DNA of 12,853 nt from an uncultured Bacteroidales bacterium (GCA_946410535.1 CAMKAR010000024.1:1-12853), one strand, 5' to 3'; shown: positions 1 through 7,423, counted from the first letter of the stretch. The notes: generated by a model not told the origin, from the sequence alone. Numbers and translations: made by a program.

Positions 1-2722
1 CGTTCTCTTGCGTGCCAGAAGTGATGACGGCGGGTGTCTTGTAGAGGTAGATTGTGCCGCTGTTGGCCGTGATGTACTTCCCGAATTTGTCATTAAAGTC
101 GTTGCTGTATTCCAAATTGATGTTGTCGGGCGAACCCACACAGCAGGCGTTGGGTTGTTTGAGAAGCGGGTAGTCGCCGTTGATGGGGCTCGCGCAGGTG
201 CGCATCCATGGAGTGAAACCGCTATTGGCATCCACCCAGTTGTTGAGGGTGGCCAAGAGGCCTTTCAACTCGCGGTCATTGCCCATAATGCCATTTTCGA
301 TATGGCTATTGTTGGCGTTGGCCGCCATCTGGTTGTCGGCGTGCTTGTATAAATAAGGTGTCTGTGTCGTCCCGTAGGTCGTGCAGTTGTTGGCTTGGTC
401 CGTGCCGTGAGCCTTGTAGGCTGTCTCGCCTACGGGGATGTAGCAGTAGGCGATGGTGCCGCTGTTGTCGCCCACGCACCAGCCGAAGCTGCTGCCGTGG
501 CTGCTGCCGCTTTGCTCGCGCACATAGCAGTTCTCCACTGTTCCGCTGTTCACGCCAACAAGACCGCCCACGTAGCCCTCACCGCTGCTCGTGAACTTCG
601 CGTTGGCGAAGCTGTTCTTCAAGCTCGTTCCGCTGCCTGTCTCACCGACAAGGCCACCCATCTGGTAGCCCGTCATCGTTGGCGACGCAAAACTGGAATG
701 GATAGTGCCTCCAGTGAGTTTTCCTACCAAACCGCCAAAAACCACAGGAGAACTTGAAGAGGTCAAGGTACCATCTACCACGCAGTCGTGAACGGTTCCT
801 CCATTCATTCGTGAAGCAATACAGCCAACATACATAGCACCTCCTGAGATAAAACTACAGCCGTGCAGTTGCAGGTTCTTCACTTCGGCGCCTGCGTCCA
901 ATCGCCCAAACATGCCGCGTTCTGTGCTGGGGTTAGTACGTTCCATTGTCAGATTGCTGATGGTGTAGCCATTGCCGTCGAAGATGCCTGAATAACCCTC
1001 CTCAATAGGTAACCAATAATGCCCGCTCATGTTGATGTCGGCCATCAGTTTGCCATTGGCGTCCAAGTCGCCTCCGCCGAAGGCTCCATGCGTGGTGATG
1101 CCGTTCACATGCCATAGGAAAGCCGTAAGTTCTTTCACCGATGAAATCTCATAATACCCATTGTTGAGATGCAAATCACTGGTGGTTGTCGCTTGTTGTT
1201 CCATCGACCAAGGACTAACCAACTTGGTGAAAAACAATCCACTACCACTGGAATAGGGCTTCAATTGATATACTGGATCGTTATGAAAGATATTTTTGGT
1301 GCCTGAGGCCAAAGCGGAGTAGATTGGATTTAAAATAGTAGCTCCGTTTCCGCTATACAGAAAAGCAGGTTCATCGTTTGTATTTCCCGTATAAACTCCA
1401 ACATCCTGTGGATTAATGTCACTAGCAAGTGCTGTGAGGGACCTGCCATTAGTTAAGTAGATGTCGTTTGGCTCGTCTCCAGCAGTGTTGCCTTTCACCA
1501 CTAATGCATTGGTAGATCCTATATCAATATAGGTGCTAAACCTATTCGGCAAACCATTATATTCAGAGTTGTCGAAAATTCCTCCACCATTATAGCCTTC
1601 TCCTGCCTTGTTGTTGATAATTTTACCTCCATAAATCCTTAGTCTAATGATTTTATAAGAAAACTCACTCATGCCCACTGGCAATTCGCTATATTGATAT
1701 GCTCCGCATCTAATGCCACCGCCATCCTGTTCAGCTACATTCCCTTCGATGGTGACATTGCCATTCAACAGGCAAAGGGAAGTGCAACCATCAAGGTTAA
1801 TGCCGCCTCCCCATTTTGCTTGGTTTTCTTTGATCAGTACAGGTCCTGTGGAACCCATTTTCAAACGGATCTGAGCATCCGTTGGATTAGTTCCCAAATT
1901 AGTACCATCATAAAAAGGACAAGACAAAAGCAATGCACCGCCACTTTTGGCTGCATAGTTGCCAATAAAAGATCCCGAGTTGATGGTTGTAATTGCCAAT
2001 CTTTCGTTTGAACCGCCACTAAAGATGCCGCCACCATTACCGCCATTGTGAGATCCCCAATCACAGGCATGATTGTAACTCACTTCGCCGCCATTCATCG
2101 TAAAAGTCGAATTCTGAAGAACAATCACACCGCCTCCCGAAACTCCTGCATTATAGCAGATGCTACCGCCATTCATGGTAAACGAAGTGTTTCCATACAT
2201 ATACACAGCGCCACCGTTAAAATAGGAAACATTACCAGCCAAATTGCCCCCATTCATCACTACTGAACCGGTTCCCGTGACACTGATGCATGCTCCATCA
2301 TCCGAAGTTCTAAAAGTTTTCCCTCCTGTTATTATGCCTCCTTTGATCTCAATGTCGCCGTTATCATCACGCTTCCAATAAGGATACTCGTAGGTGCCAC
2401 CTGTGGTCATTTTTGCTATTACTCCCATGTGAGAAACCGTCGGTTGAGAATCTGTGATGTTCAATACACCACCGCTGATTTCTATAACGCGCCCTTCTTG
2501 TCCTCTGTCCAATACAAATCCGTTAAGATCAAGGTTTACAGTACCGCCTGTGATTTTAATTATATCTGTTAATCGTGTGTCTGCTGACAATTTAATGTTA
2601 GCAGTTCCATTATTGCATACGAAACCTGCTTGAGTCCCATCCCATAAAGTCTGAGCCACTACTATATAATGCAGGAAGCACAATAGAATTAAAATGGAAT
2701 AGCGTATTTTGTTATTTCTCAT
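1..2722 (-). CDS. Large secreted beta-helix / GLUG-repeat surface protein (partial, C-terminus off window)
   Basis: One open frame runs from the ATG at 2720-2722 to the left edge, about 907 residues with no stop. The N-terminus (MRNNKIRYSILILLCFLHYI, then VVA-QT) is a Sec signal peptide, probably cut after residue 23. Residues about 130-390 carry repeated MNGG and GG[AG][IV] turns (GGAVYM, GGGVIVL, GGGIFSG, GGALLLS, GGGINLD, GGGIRC, GGGIFDN), often followed by an N a few residues on. This is the pattern of right-handed parallel beta-helix proteins such as polymorphic outer-membrane/adhesin-like proteins. Residues about 660-740 hold three GLUG-type repeats (GGLVGKLTGGTIHS, MGGLVGETGSG, VGGLVGVNSGTVENCY). 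Anchoring or secretion (type IX signal, autotransporter barrel, LPXTG) cannot be judged because the C-terminus is missing. It lies 52 bases downstream of the HTH-like gene on the same strand and could share its transcript. The role is inferred to be adhesion or surface interaction; the ligand is unknown. Confidence 0.85.
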   Translation of the reverse strand, partial: MRNNKIRYSILILLCFLHYIVVAQTLWDGTQAGFVCNNGTANIKLSADTRLTDIIKITGGTVNLDLNGFVLDRGQEGRVIEISGGVLNITDSQPTVSHMGVIAKMTTGGTYEYPYWKRDDNGDIEIKGGIITGGKTFRTSDDGACISVTGTGSVVMNGGNLAGNVSYFNGGAVYMYGNTSFTMNGGSICYNAGVSGGGVIVLQNSTFTMNGGEVSYNHACDWGSHNGGNGGGIFSGGSNERLAITTINSGSFIGNYAAKSGGALLLSCPFYDGTNLGTNPTDAQIRLKMGSTGPVLIKENQAKWGGGINLDGCTSLCLLNGNVTIEGNVAEQDGGGIRCGAYQYSELPVGMSEFSYKIIRLRIYGGKIINNKAGEGYNGGGIFDNSEYNGLPNRFSTYIDIGSTNALVVKGNTAGDEPNDIYLTNGRSLTALASDINPQDVGVYTGNTNDEPAFLYSGNGATILNPIYSALASGTKNIFHNDPVYQLKPYSSGSGLFFTKLVSPWSMEQQATTTSDLHLNNGYYEISSVKELTAFLWHVNGITTHGAFGGGDLDANGKLMADINMSGHYWLPIEEGYSGIFDGNGYTISNLTMERTNPSTERGMFGRLDAGAEVKNLQLHGCSFISGGAMYVGCIASRMNGGTVHDCVVDGTLTSSSSPVVFGGLVGKLTGGTIHSSFASPTMTGYQMGGLVGETGSGTSLKNSFANAKFTSSGEGYVGGLVGVNSGTVENCYVREQSGSSHGSSFGWCVGDNSGTIAYCYIPVGETAYKAHGTDQANNCTTYGTTQTPYLYKHADNQMAANANNSHIENGIMGNDRELKGLLATLNNWVDANSGFTPWMRTCASPINGDYPLLKQPNACCVGSPDNINLEYSNDFNDKFGKYITANSGTIYLYKTPAVITSGTQEN

Positions 2723-2774
2723 ATCTAATAGGAATAATTGCATCATTGTATTATTGTCTGCTGGTTCTCAAATT

Positions 2775-3029
2775 TTATGCTTTCCCAAACACCATCTCGT
2801 CCACGCGCTGGAAGAACAGCGGCTCCATGGACATACCCATGCGCACGAAAAGCTCGGCTTCCATGTTGGGCTGCTCCAAGATGCACTTGAAAATATCGAG
2901 AGGAATGTTTAGGCGGTCGGCAAGCCAAGCCTTGTCGTGCCCTTCCTCCTGCAACACATCACACAGGAAACGCCCTGCATGAAAATCGCCGAAGTCTCTG
3001 TATAGGTCTTTTTTTCCGTTGGCCATCAT
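2775..3029 (-). CDS. Small HTH-like (XRE/HigA-like) putative DNA-binding protein, 84 aa
   Basis: An 84-residue protein starting with two ATG codons (3027-3029 and 3024-3026). Residues 17-75 resemble a compact five-helix XRE/HigA-type domain: HAGRFLCDVLQEEGHDKAWL supplies helices 1-2, ADRLNIPLDIFKCILEQP the turn and recognition helix, and EAELFVRMGMSMEPLFFQ the closing helices. Many Bacteroidales encode stand-alone proteins of this sort with the pattern GxxL....G....WLA..L....... I... FVRM.. FF. No toxin partner is visible, so an antitoxin role is not supported. The gene lies directly upstream of the giant adhesin and downstream of a long structured leader, so it may regulate itself and the adhesin. 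The recognition helix is weak compared with classic XRE proteins; DNA binding is inferred. Confidence 0.7.
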   Translation of the reverse strand: MMANGKKDLYRDFGDFHAGRFLCDVLQEEGHDKAWLADRLNIPLDIFKCILEQPNMEAELFVRMGMSMEPLFFQRVDEMVFGKA

Positions 3030-3315
3030 GCGTTCTCAGGTCTTTTAAAAGTTCAACAATAACGGCTTGCCTTGGCCAACACACAAAAAGCGTGGACATT
3101 ATCATCATTTTTACCAGAAGGTCCTGAGAATACCCGTTACGGAAAATGGGGGGTGTACCTTGTTAATATACTAAAAGGGTGTGTACACCACACTAATGTC
3201 CACACACGACGTGTGGAGCATTTTGCCCTCTTGCCGTAACGAAAATTTCTCAGGTTTTCTGGTGCAAGAGATAAAGCATAACGCTTCATTATGTATTGAA
3301 CTGGCGAGCCAATTC
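3030..3315 (-). promoter_or_regulatory. Long structured 5' leader of the HTH/adhesin unit with crossing inverted repeats
   Basis: There is no credible gene in 3030-3470 (about 440 bases). Within the part that would be transcribed from the promoter at 3322-3351 there is clear structure. Set B: CCAGAA 3114-3119, CCTGAGAA 3123-3130 and CGTTACGGAAAATG 3135-3148 are matched by CATTTT 3219-3224, CCGTAACG 3234-3241, TTCTCAGG 3247-3254 and TTCTGG 3257-3262. Set A: GTGGACATTA 3092-3101 is matched by TAATGTCCAC 3194-3203. The order A-B-A'-B' crosses, so both cannot form as simple nested hairpins. A 7-bp hairpin TCCACAC/GTGTGGA with loop ACGAC lies at 3199-3217, and an 8-bp palindrome GTGTACAC at 3181-3188. 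TTCTCAGG recurs at 3033-3040, beside the start codon. Function as RNA switch or operator is inference. Confidence 0.45.
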
Positions 3316-3321
3316 GGGCGG

Positions 3322-3351
3322 CAAAAATACAGAATAATTTCCAATGCGCAA
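3322..3351 (-). promoter_or_regulatory. Bacteroidota-type promoter for the HTH/adhesin unit
   Basis: On the minus strand TATTTTTG (CAAAAATA at 3322-3329) matches the TAnnTTTG -7 box. A TTG (3349-3351) lies 19 bases upstream, the usual -33 spacing. The predicted start near 3315 would give a leader of about 285 bases before the ATG at 3029. The same sequence block recurs upstream of the YpfJ-like gene. Confidence 0.5.
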
Positions 3352-3415
3352 TGGAGAAGGAAAAAATTCTTTTTCCGCAGGGCTAAAATATTTTGTTTCG
3401 TTAATACAGCGGTGT

Positions 3416-3442
3416 TAAAAACGACGAATGAAACATGTCGTT
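3416..3442 (-). terminator. Likely intrinsic terminator of the EamA permease gene
   Basis: Read leftward, AACGAC (3437-3442) pairs with GTCGTT (3420-3425). The inner ATG/CAT can extend the stem past a two-base bulge, leaving loop TTT. The 3' arm is followed by a short T-run (AAAA at 3417-3420 on plus). It begins about 29 bases after the permease stop codon. A second AT-rich hairpin (GGAAAAA/TTTTTCC, 3359-3365 with 3370-3376) lies further downstream, without a T-run. Confidence 0.5.
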
Positions 3443-3470
3443 CGGATTGGTGCCCAACAATGCACTTTTT

Positions 3471-4403
3471 TCATTTCTTTTCATGCACTTTTGGCACCGC
3501 CGCACGGCTCTGGTTGACGATGTAAACGCCACCAAAGACCAAAACCATGGCCACGACTTTCAGCCAAGTCATCTTGTCCAAACCGATGGCGATGCTGATG
3601 ATGGTGGCGATGGTGGGCTGCACATAGTTGTACATGCTGACCAACGTAGGGCGGATGCGTTTTTGCCCGACGGGGATAAGGAAATAGGCGACGAAAGTGG
3701 CAAAAACCACCACGAAGGCCACCTGCCAAAGCACCTTGGCTTCCATCTGCCCAAACGGCACGCTGACGAGATGCCGCGCGTTGAACGGCAGGGCCATCAG
3801 CATGGAAAACAGGAACATCCATTTCATGAAAGTCACCACGTTGTATTTCGAAATCAGCGGACGGAAAATGCCGAGATACAGGGCAAACGTGAGCGCATTG
3901 ACGATGGTCAACACGATGCCCATCGGCTTGGTCTCCGAAGCGCCGCCGCCGAGACCCACCGAGTTGAAAACCAAGATCAAGACACCGGCAAGGCTCACAA
4001 GGATGCCGCCGATTTTCTTGCCCGTGATGGGTTCTTTCAAGACGATGGCAGCCACAATCATGGTCAGGATGGGCGTGCTGGTGTTGGCGATGCTCAAGTC
4101 GATGGAGGTCGTCATCGTGACGGCTTTCAAGAAGCTGATTTGGGTGAGGTAAAGCCCAAGCATGGAAGCCACAAAAATCTTGGGCAGGTCTTTCGGGTCA
4201 ACCTTTTCCTTGGGCATGAAGAGCGACACGAGCCAAAACAGGATGGTGGCACCTGTCGCCCTCAGGCAAAACAAATCCATTGGGCTCAACACACCTGCGT
4301 TGGAGATGTTCTTGCAGCAGATGATGTTGAACCCAAAGATGCAGTAGGCACCAAAGCAAGCGAGGTGCCCGATAAGCGTTGATGGATTACTTGGCTTCGT
4401 CAA
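3471..4403 (-). CDS. EamA/DMT-family permease (10 TM), substrate unknown
   Basis: An inner-membrane protein of about 310 residues with ten hydrophobic segments in two homologous halves, the EamA (drug/metabolite transporter) layout. First half: GHLACFGAYCIFGFNII near the start, then SFLKAVTMTTSIDLSIANTS and the typical helix-4/5 hinge STPILTMIVAAIVLKEPITG. Second half: PTLVSMYNYVQPTIATIISI and the final VVAMVLVFGGVYIVNQSR. The frame is open to an ATG at 4451, but that start would overlap the upstream DUF362 gene by 65 bases and add a non-hydrophobic, poorly family-like N-terminus. The TTG at 4401-4403 (17-base overlap) places the first helix as in relatives, so I prefer it. Coupled translation with the upstream lipoprotein is likely. 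Transport of amino acids, metabolites or drugs cannot be told apart from the sequence. Confidence 0.85.
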   Translation of the reverse strand: MTKPSNPSTLIGHLACFGAYCIFGFNIICCKNISNAGVLSPMDLFCLRATGATILFWLVSLFMPKEKVDPKDLPKIFVASMLGLYLTQISFLKAVTMTTSIDLSIANTSTPILTMIVAAIVLKEPITGKKIGGILVSLAGVLILVFNSVGLGGGASETKPMGIVLTIVNALTFALYLGIFRPLISKYNVVTFMKWMFLFSMLMALPFNARHLVSVPFGQMEAKVLWQVAFVVVFATFVAYFLIPVGQKRIRPTLVSMYNYVQPTIATIISIAIGLDKMTWLKVVAMVLVFGGVYIVNQSRAAVPKVHEKK

Positions 4404-5424
4404 TGTTGACAAGGTTATAGTCACGCACGCCGAGACCGATCTTGGCGGCATGTTCGAGGATGTGGATGCCGTGTTGGCGGTTGACGCGGTTGATCAAGGC
4501 CGTGGCGTCGTCGCCTTCAGCGTTAGGATAGTTGAACACGAGGTCGATGCAAGCCTGGTCGAGAGCAACGGGGTCGGTGGAGGCCAAGATGCCCACGTCC
4601 TTCATCTCGGGGTCGGCGGGATGCGCATCGCAGTCGCAGTCGACCGAGAGGTTGTTCATCACGTCGATGTAGATGATCTCCTTGCCTTCTTGCTTGAAGT
4701 AGTTGTGGACACCTTGCGCGGCAGCGGCCATCGACTCGAGGAAGCCGTCTTGGTTCTCGATGTGGTTCCAGCAATCGGCAGGGTCGGTGGTGTAGCCACA
4801 CGAGTGGATGTAGGCCTTGCCTGCGGTTGAAGCCACGCCGATGCTCTGGTTCTTCAGCACGCCGCCGAAGCCACCCATGGCATGGCCCTTGAAGTGGGCC
4901 AGATTGACCATGAAGTCGTAGTTGGCCAAGTGTTCGCCCACGATGTCGTACTTGATGTAGGTGGTGTCTTCCACAGGGATTTGCATCTCGCCGAACTCGT
5001 CCATGATGTCGACCTTGGCGATGTCCATGAAGCCGTGCTCCTTGATGGTCTCCCAGTGTTTCTTCACGTCTTGGCGCGAGCCACCGTAGGCGGTGTTGCA
5101 CTCGACGATGGTGCCGTTCACCGTGTTCACCAAGTCCTTGATGAGCTCAGGCTTCAGGTAGTTGTGTCCGCCCGATTCGCCCGTGCTGATTTTCACGGCC
5201 ACGCGTTGTCCTTCGGCAGGTTTCACGCCGAGGGCTTCGTAAATCTTCACCAAGCCTTCGGGGCTGATGTCCTTGGTCATGTAGACCACAGGTTTGGTAG
5301 TTTGTTCTTGTTGCATAGGTTCGTTGATAGGTTCGTTGTTTGTGTTTTCTTGTTTTTCGGTGTTGTTGCCGCAGCTGCAAAGGCCGAAGGCCAAGGCGGC
5401 GATGAGGATGTGGTGCATTTTCAT
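4387..5424 (-). CDS. DUF362-domain lipoprotein, 345 aa
   Basis: The N-terminal lipoprotein signal MKMHHILIAALAFGLCSC has the lipidated Cys at residue 18, followed by an acidic, Asn/Gln-rich linker to about residue 45. Residues 47-340 form a DUF362 domain: VAVKISTGESGGHNYL (75-90), VECNTAYGG (107-115), the conserved HFKGHAMGGFGGVLKN (177-192) and ASTDPVALDQACIDLV (281-296). Other Cys residues are 109, 209, 218, 263, 265 and 292, with VDCDCDAHP at 261-269. No ferredoxin-type CxxCxxC cluster is seen, although some DUF362 proteins carry one, so an electron-transfer role is not supported. The biochemical function of the family is not settled. It is the first gene of a leftward unit with the EamA permease and diverges from the BASS permease across a 99-base gap containing a perfect inverted repeat. 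Confidence 0.85.
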   Translation of the reverse strand: MKMHHILIAALAFGLCSCGNNTEKQENTNNEPINEPMQQEQTTKPVVYMTKDISPEGLVKIYEALGVKPAEGQRVAVKISTGESGGHNYLKPELIKDLVNTVNGTIVECNTAYGGSRQDVKKHWETIKEHGFMDIAKVDIMDEFGEMQIPVEDTTYIKYDIVGEHLANYDFMVNLAHFKGHAMGGFGGVLKNQSIGVASTAGKAYIHSCGYTTDPADCWNHIENQDGFLESMAAAAQGVHNYFKQEGKEIIYIDVMNNLSVDCDCDAHPADPEMKDVGILASTDPVALDQACIDLVFNYPNAEGDDATALINRVNRQHGIHILEHAAKIGLGVRDYNLVNIDEAK

Positions 5425-5468
5425 TTCGTTGCGTTATTGTGGTTCATATTTCGTGAATTTATCGATTA

Positions 5469-5509
5469 GGGCTGCAAAGGTACGGATTAATTTCGCAATT
5501 TTGCAGCCC
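5469..5509. promoter_or_regulatory. Divergent promoter region with 10-bp perfect inverted repeat
   Basis: GGGCTGCAAA (5469-5478) is repeated in inverse as TTTGCAGCCC (5500-5509), with a 21-base spacer (arm centres 31 bases apart, near three helical turns). Leftward, TACCTTTG (5475-5482) matches the Bacteroidota -7 box for the DUF362 gene and overlaps one arm; no good -33 box is visible. Rightward, TAATTTCG (5488-5495) is one base off the same box for the BASS permease. The arms fit either an operator for a dimeric regulator or a leader hairpin. Confidence 0.45.
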
Positions 5510-5523
5510 CAAACCGGATTTCG

Positions 5524-6462
5524 ATGCAAAAAATCATTGTCATAGCCAACAAGATACGCCAATATGTCCTCCCGATAGCCATCATCTTAGGGCTGTTGCT
5601 CCACGAATATTGTGCCGCCTTCAACGTGGTGGTGCCCTACATCATCTTCACCATCCTGTTGCTCACCTTCTGTGCCGTCGACATCCGCCAGTTGCGTTTC
5701 AAGCCGCTGTTTGTCTGGATCATCCTTTTCCAGGTGGTGGTCAGCGTGGGTTGTTATTCATTGCTTAGAGGGTTGAATGTCAACGAGATTGTGGCCGAAG
5801 GCATACTGATTGGTGTGCTTTGTCCTGTGGCGGCCTCGGTGGCGGTGGTGAGCACGATGCTCGGTGCCGACCGCAACACGGTGACTTCCTACACCGTCAT
5901 CGGCAACTTGGTGATTTCCATCGTTGCGCCCATCTATTTCTCGTTCATCGGAGTCAACCAGGACATGCCTTTCTGGGCCTCGTTCCTGCAAATCCTCAGA
6001 CGTGTGGGCACGGTCATCGGGCTGCCGTTCTTTGTGGCCTTAGCCTTGCAAGTCGCCTGGCCCAAAGCCAACGCGGTGGTGGCCCGCTTCAAAGGCTTGG
6101 CTTTCTATCTGTGGGCTGTGGCCTTGTTTCTCACCTTGGGCCAAACCATCGACTTCATCTTCCTGCACGGCAAGGGCAACTTGTACAGCATCCTGTGGCT
6201 CGGCATCTCGGCCTTGCTGTTCTGTGTCATCCAGTTTGGATTGGGCAAATGGATTGGCCACAAATACGGCGACACCATCGCGGGCGGACAGCTGTTGGGC
6301 CAGAAGAACTCGGCCATGGGCATCTGGATGGCCAACCACTACCTGCATCCGCTGGCATCGGTGTATTTAGCTTTCTATTCCGTGTTCCAAAACCTGTTCA
6401 ACAGCTGGCAGATTTGGTATTTCGGACGCAAGGCACAAAAAAACAAGACGCGCAACTCTTGA
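5524..6462 (+). CDS. Bile acid:sodium symporter (BASS)-family permease, 312 aa
   Basis: An inner-membrane protein with nine or ten hydrophobic segments throughout. The middle carries the family's characteristic crossover-helix region GVLCPVAASVAVVSTMLGAD (about 97-116), followed by SYTVIGNLVISIVAPIYF. The C-terminal half has the second crossover-like stretch GQLLGQKNSAMGIWMANHYL, ending LASVYLAFYSVFQNLFNSW. BASS proteins couple Na+ to uptake of organic anions, but despite the family name many bacterial members carry pantoate, keto acids or other metabolites. Nothing here identifies the substrate. Family assignment rests on motif layout; a related but separate permease family is possible. It has its own weak promoter opposite the DUF362 gene and a hairpin at 6491-6530 downstream. 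The C-terminal tail is basic (RKAQKNKTRNS), consistent with a cytoplasmic end. Confidence 0.75.
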   Translation: MQKIIVIANKIRQYVLPIAIILGLLLHEYCAAFNVVVPYIIFTILLLTFCAVDIRQLRFKPLFVWIILFQVVVSVGCYSLLRGLNVNEIVAEGILIGVLCPVAASVAVVSTMLGADRNTVTSYTVIGNLVISIVAPIYFSFIGVNQDMPFWASFLQILRRVGTVIGLPFFVALALQVAWPKANAVVARFKGLAFYLWAVALFLTLGQTIDFIFLHGKGNLYSILWLGISALLFCVIQFGLGKWIGHKYGDTIAGGQLLGQKNSAMGIWMANHYLHPLASVYLAFYSVFQNLFNSWQIWYFGRKAQKNKTRNS

Positions 6463-6490
6463 ACCATTACAGTCCAAAAGTCACGCGTCC

Positions 6491-6530
6491 CGTTGCTTCA
6501 TTCTTCGCAACGACACTCACGCGTTGCGAA
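6491..6530. terminator. Hairpins between convergent genes
   Basis: TTCGCAACG (6504-6512) pairs perfectly with CGTTGCGAA (6522-6530) around a 9-base loop. CGTTGC (6491-6496) can instead pair with GCAACG (6507-6512), so two alternative stems share an arm. TCACGCGT also occurs twice directly (6481-6488, 6517-6524). T-runs are weak on both sides. Position between two converging stops suggests a bidirectional terminator. Confidence 0.4.
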
Positions 6531-6538
6531 TCAATCCT

Positions 6539-7396
6539 TTACAATTGGCTCTCAGGAATCGTGAACGTGTCGCCCAAGCTGAGGTCGCCCGACTGCAGGC
6601 CGCGCTTGAGCCAACGCATACGCTGCTGCGAAGTGCCGTGGGTGAAGAGGTCCGACTTCACCTGGCTGTAGCCGGCCTGACGTTGCAAGTAGTCGTCGCC
6701 GATTTTCTTGGCTGCGTTGATGGCTTCTTCGAGGTCGCCGTCTTCGAGCGAGCCAAACATCTTCTGCTCATGATGTCCCCAAACGCCGGCATAGTAGTCG
6801 GCTTGCAGTTCGATGCGGACGCTCATCTTGTTCCTATCCACTTCGTTCATGCGAGCCATCAGCTGATGCTTTTCGTCGAGGGTGCCGAGCAAGTGTTGGA
6901 TGTGGTGACCCACCTCGTGCGCAATGACATAGGCGCAGGCGAAGTCGCCCTTGATGCCCATCGACCGTTGCATCTCGTTGAAGAAGTCGAGGTCGAGGTA
7001 GAGTTTCTCGTCGGCGGAGCAATAAAACGGGCCTGTGGCCGATGAGGCATTGCCGCAGCCGCTTTGCACCGAGCCTTTGAAAATCACCATCTTAGGAGCA
7101 CGATATTGGGCGTTATACTTCGCGAACTCAGCCGTCCAAACGTCCTCGGTCGAGGCTAAGATTTGCGATGCAAAAAGCTCAAACTCTTGTTCTTGGGCGG
7201 TGGGGACATATTCGGTTTGCGTTGTGCCGCCACCCGTCATTTCGCTAAGTGCTTGGGTGTCGGGAGCCTTGCCCGTCAGGAGCCATATCAGGCCTACAAT
7301 GATGATACCGCCGATGCCGATTCCGCCTGCGGTTGCAGCACCTTTTCCACGACGGTCTTCGACGTTGGTGCTGGTTCTTCTGCCATCCATTTTCAT
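6539..7396 (-). CDS. ypfJ: YpfJ-type neutral zinc metallopeptidase, membrane-anchored, 285 aa
   Basis: It matches the YpfJ / putative neutral zinc metallopeptidase family along its whole length (E. coli YpfJ is about 287 aa). The signature start is MKMDGRRTSTNVEDRRG, followed by one Gly-rich transmembrane segment at about 24-41. The ectodomain then has TEDVW (83-87), SGCG (112-115), GPFYC (122-126) and the catalytic HEVGHH (160-165: His160, Glu161 and His164 of HExxH). A downstream RIELQADYYAGVWGHH (194-209) probably supplies the third zinc ligand, Glu196. The end has FTHGTSQQR, which is nearly invariant in the family. All catalytic residues are present, so it is probably active. Physiological substrates are not established for this family. 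ATG at 7394-7396 is used; Met3 is the alternative. A -7 box lies about 28 bases upstream. Confidence 0.92.
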   Translation of the reverse strand: MKMDGRRTSTNVEDRRGKGAATAGGIGIGGIIIVGLIWLLTGKAPDTQALSEMTGGGTTQTEYVPTAQEQEFELFASQILASTEDVWTAEFAKYNAQYRAPKMVIFKGSVQSGCGNASSATGPFYCSADEKLYLDLDFFNEMQRSMGIKGDFACAYVIAHEVGHHIQHLLGTLDEKHQLMARMNEVDRNKMSVRIELQADYYAGVWGHHEQKMFGSLEDGDLEEAINAAKKIGDDYLQRQAGYSQVKSDLFTHGTSQQRMRWLKRGLQSGDLSLGDTFTIPESQL

Positions 7397-7423
7397 AGTA
7401 GTACGATTTTAAAATTGATGGCG

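Noticed and set aside
1..757. Several plus-strand frames at the left edge and between 1694 and 2266
   Set aside because: All are antisense to the continuous 907-residue beta-helix/GLUG frame, which has signal peptide and repeat motifs.
2775..3029. Antitoxin of a HigBA-type toxin-antitoxin pair
   Set aside because: No small toxin-like gene lies on either side; the neighbours are a large secreted protein and a 440-base gap.
3135..3241. Known Bacteroides invertible-promoter site (GTTAC N7 GTAAC)
   Set aside because: Each arm has GTTAC but lacks the GTAAC half at seven bases, and no promoter boxes were found in the 70-base segment between; inversion is left only as a test within the leader finding.
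3435..4382. 315-residue plus-strand frame, His/Asp/Gly-rich
   Set aside because: Antisense shadow of the EamA permease: the leftward frame has clear transmembrane segments and family motifs.
5820..6671. 283-residue plus-strand frame overlapping the BASS permease
   Set aside because: Low-complexity shadow in another frame that runs into the 3' end of the antisense ypfJ gene; no start context or domain.
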